Part shown: in pieces, positions 62,340 to 64,000 of the stretch
Layout of the letters: each line of letters opens with the position of its first letter
How positions within the stretch are numbered: the first letter of the stretch is position 1
Assembly: GCA_016218365.1 (NCBI GenBank)
Contig: JACREF010000017.1
Location: forward strand, 1 to 64,000
DNA: 64,000 bases
From: Gammaproteobacteria bacterium
GTDB taxonomy: Bacteria; Pseudomonadota; Gammaproteobacteria; SZUA-140
Direction of reading: 5' to 3'
Position numbers and translations under genes: made by a program
Notes under the pieces: model-generated
Database searches by the model: none
The model's input: only the letters and a program-made list of their open reading frames with translations
What the model was told of the DNA's origin: nothing

Positions 62340-64000
62340 GCGTAATGACGCTGCTCACCAGCACCCTCGACATTGTCAACACAGCGCCCGCACAGCTCCG
62401 GGTGTTGATGATGACTGCCGACATCCTCGCGATGGTGCCAGCAACGCACGCACTTGGCATGGGCCGAGGCCCGAGCCCGGATCCACAACGTGGCGACCGG
62501 AACCGCCGGGTCCTCGATCGCAGCTTCAATTGCATCGTCGCTACGCTGGGCAAGCGGATGAACCCTGGCATAGGACGTGATCAGCACGAAACGCAGCTCA
62601 TCGCCCAGCTTGCTCAGCGCCTGCAACAAATCATCAGAACAATACAGATCGACCTCGGCATCCAGTGACGAGCCGATGTGACCGGCCACCCGCAGCAGCT
62701 CAAGCTGCTGCTTGACCCCGTCGCGTACTGCCAGCACCCGCTGCCAGAAATGATCGTTCATGGGAGTACTATCAGGCGATGAGGGCAATACCGTAAAGCG
62801 GTCGAGATCATACCACTCCTCCAGCAACACCGACGGTCCACGCTTGCCCGGGATGTGTTGCCAGATGTCCTCGGCCGTGAAGCTCAGGATCGGCATGACC
62901 CAGCGTGCCAGCGCCTCGACGATATGATAGAGCGCAGTCTGCGCCGAGCGCCGTGCCGGGCTGTCGGCCTGGGTCGTGTACTGGCGGTCCTTGATGACAT
63001 CCAGATAGAAGCCGCCCAGGTCGATGGCACAGAAGTTATGCACCTCCTGATAGACGCGATGGAACTCATAACTGTCGTAGGCCTGCCTAAGCCTGTCCTG
63101 CAGCTGGGCCGCACGCCGCACCACCCAGCGATCCAGCGGCAGCATCTGCCCCGGCGCGAGCTGGTTATGCTGCGGATCAAAGCCATTGAGATTGGCCAGC
63201 AAGAAGCGCGCGGTATTGCGGATGCGGCGATAGGCATCGGACATCCGCTTTAAGATCTCGTCGGACACGCTCATCTCGCCACGGTAATCGGTCGCCGACA
63301 CCCACAGCCGCAGGATGTCGGCGCCCAGTGCATTGACGACCTTCTGTGGCGCGATGACATTGCCCAGCGACTTGGACATCTTGCGGCCCTTGGCGTCGAC
63401 GGTAAAGCCATGGGTCAGCACCTGACGATACGGCGCGCGGCCCTGCATCGCCACCGCGGTCAGCAAGGACGACTGGAACCAGCCACGGTGCTGGTCCGAC
63501 CCCTCCAGATACAGATCGGCAATGCCGGTCTTGCCCAGATCATCACGCTGCGCCAGCACCGCATAGTGGGTGACGCCGGAGTCAAACCACACATCCAGCG
63601 TATCATTGACCTTCCGGTACTGTTCAGCCTCAGCGCCCAGCAGCTCCTCAATCTTCAGCTCGAACCAGGCATCGATACCACCCTGCTCAATACGCAGTGC
63701 GACCTGCTCAATCAACTCGTCCGTTCGCGGGTGCAGGGCTCCAGTAACCTTGTGCACAAACAGCGGGATCGGCACCCCCCAGGTGCGCTGGCGCGAGATA
63801 CACCAGTCAGGACGGTTGTCGATCATGCCACGGATCCGCGCCTGCCCCCACTCCGGCGTCCAGGCAACACCCTCTATGGCCTGCAATGCCTGCTTCCGCA
63901 GTTGTTTTTGCTCCATGCTGACAAACCATTGCGGCGTGGCGCGGAAGATGATCGGCGTCTTGTGGCGCCAGCAGTGCGGATAACTGTGGCGCAGCGCCTG
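62336..64000 (-). CDS. ileS: Isoleucyl-tRNA synthetase, C-terminal part
   Basis: Class I aminoacyl-tRNA synthetase charging isoleucine. The gene enters from beyond the window and 554 codons are present. The frame is open to base 64000 ([19 protein letters not shown]), so the track methionine at 63916 is internal. Visible are [11 protein letters not shown]-type KMSKS ([17 protein letters not shown]), the anticodon-binding helical domain, and the C-terminal zinc finger CVRCWHHRE ... HPELCGRCV. First gene of ileS-lspA-ispH. Confidence 0.98.
   Translation of the reverse strand, partial: QALRHSYPHCWRHKTPIIFRATPQWFVSMEQKQLRKQALQAIEGVAWTPEWGQARIRGMIDNRPDWCISRQRTWGVPIPLFVHKVTGALHPRTDELIEQVALRIEQGGIDAWFELKIEELLGAEAEQYRKVNDTLDVWFDSGVTHYAVLAQRDDLGKTGIADLYLEGSDQHRGWFQSSLLTAVAMQGRAPYRQVLTHGFTVDAKGRKMSKSLGNVIAPQKVVNALGADILRLWVSATDYRGEMSVSDEILKRMSDAYRRIRNTARFLLANLNGFDPQHNQLAPGQMLPLDRWVVRRAAQLQDRLRQAYDSYEFHRVYQEVHNFCAIDLGGFYLDVIKDRQYTTQADSPARRSAQTALYHIVEALARWVMPILSFTAEDIWQHIPGKRGPSVLLEEWYDLDRFTVLPSSPDSTPMNDHFWQRVLAVRDGVKQQLELLRVAGHIGSSLDAEVDLYCSDDLLQALSKLGDELRFVLITSYARVHPLAQRSDDAIEAAIEDPAVPVATLWIRARASAHAKCVRCWHHREDVGSHHQHPELCGRCVDNVEGAGEQRHYA

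Overview
The window reads as part of the chromosome of a chemolithoautotrophic gammaproteobacterium that lives in, or builds, an exopolysaccharide matrix. The evidence is a green-like form IA RuBisCO with its CbbQ/CbbO activase, the housekeeping order ileS-lspA-ispH, and a complete exosortase A (XrtA/PEP-CTERM) polysaccharide locus. The species cannot be named from the sequence. Both ends cut a gene: cbbL at the left and ileS at the right.

Layout. (1) 1-6.5 kb: cbbL(partial)-cbbS, a strong terminator, then cbbQ, a class I methyltransferase, cbbO and a TraB-like membrane protein. (2) 6.5-16.2 kb: ordinary accessory genes. These are a PagL-like lipid A deacylase, pirin and DoxX divergent from a LysR regulator, a ROK fructokinase, a pentapeptide-repeat protein, a PAP2 phosphatase, a gtrA/gtrB/ArnT-like glycan-modification operon and MgtC. 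(3) 16.5-18.5 kb: two PEP-CTERM protein genes, each behind a readable sigma-54 promoter. (4) 19-28.5 kb: glycosyltransferases, a phosphoethanolamine-transferase-like protein, a sulfotransferase, a DegT-type aminotransferase and a deacetylase, in mixed orientation. (5) 28.5-37 kb: one minus-strand operon with Wza-like exporter, Wzz-like chain-length protein, tyrosine autokinase, beta-barrel protein, ExeA-like ATPase, DUF3473 deacetylase and two FemAB proteins. (6) 37-48 kb: two more PEP-CTERM genes, then prsT, xrtA, prsR, prsK and the initiating sugar transferase. (7) 48.5-58 kb: a visibly AT-richer block with Wzx flippase, Wzy/ligase, a lyase-like secreted protein, an Fn3 lipoprotein, an FkbM methyltransferase, a glycosyltransferase, a deacetylase fused to a low-molecular-weight tyrosine phosphatase, and an ATP-grasp enzyme. 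(8) 58-64 kb: tRNA-Thr(CGT), thiO, a pilin-like gene, an outer-membrane barrel, ispH, lspA and ileS.

How it fits together. The sugar transferase (46.7 kb), Wzx, Wzy, Wzz, Wza, the tyrosine kinase and the scattered glycosyltransferases form a Wzx/Wzy-type exopolysaccharide machine. XrtA would process the PEP-CTERM proteins at the membrane, and PrsK/PrsR would switch their transcription on through sigma-54. I found -24/-12 elements in front of all four PEP-CTERM genes. Three of the four also have an upstream 17-bp box TGTAAAA(T/A)-N5-GACA or a weaker relative of it, which I propose as the PrsR enhancer.

Other notable points are the deacetylase-phosphatase fusion that may oppose the tyrosine kinase, two 160-bp direct copies of a MITE-like element with TTAA ends bracketing the AT-rich glycan block, a methyltransferase lodged between cbbQ and cbbO, and two poly-G tracts in neighbouring surface-polysaccharide genes.
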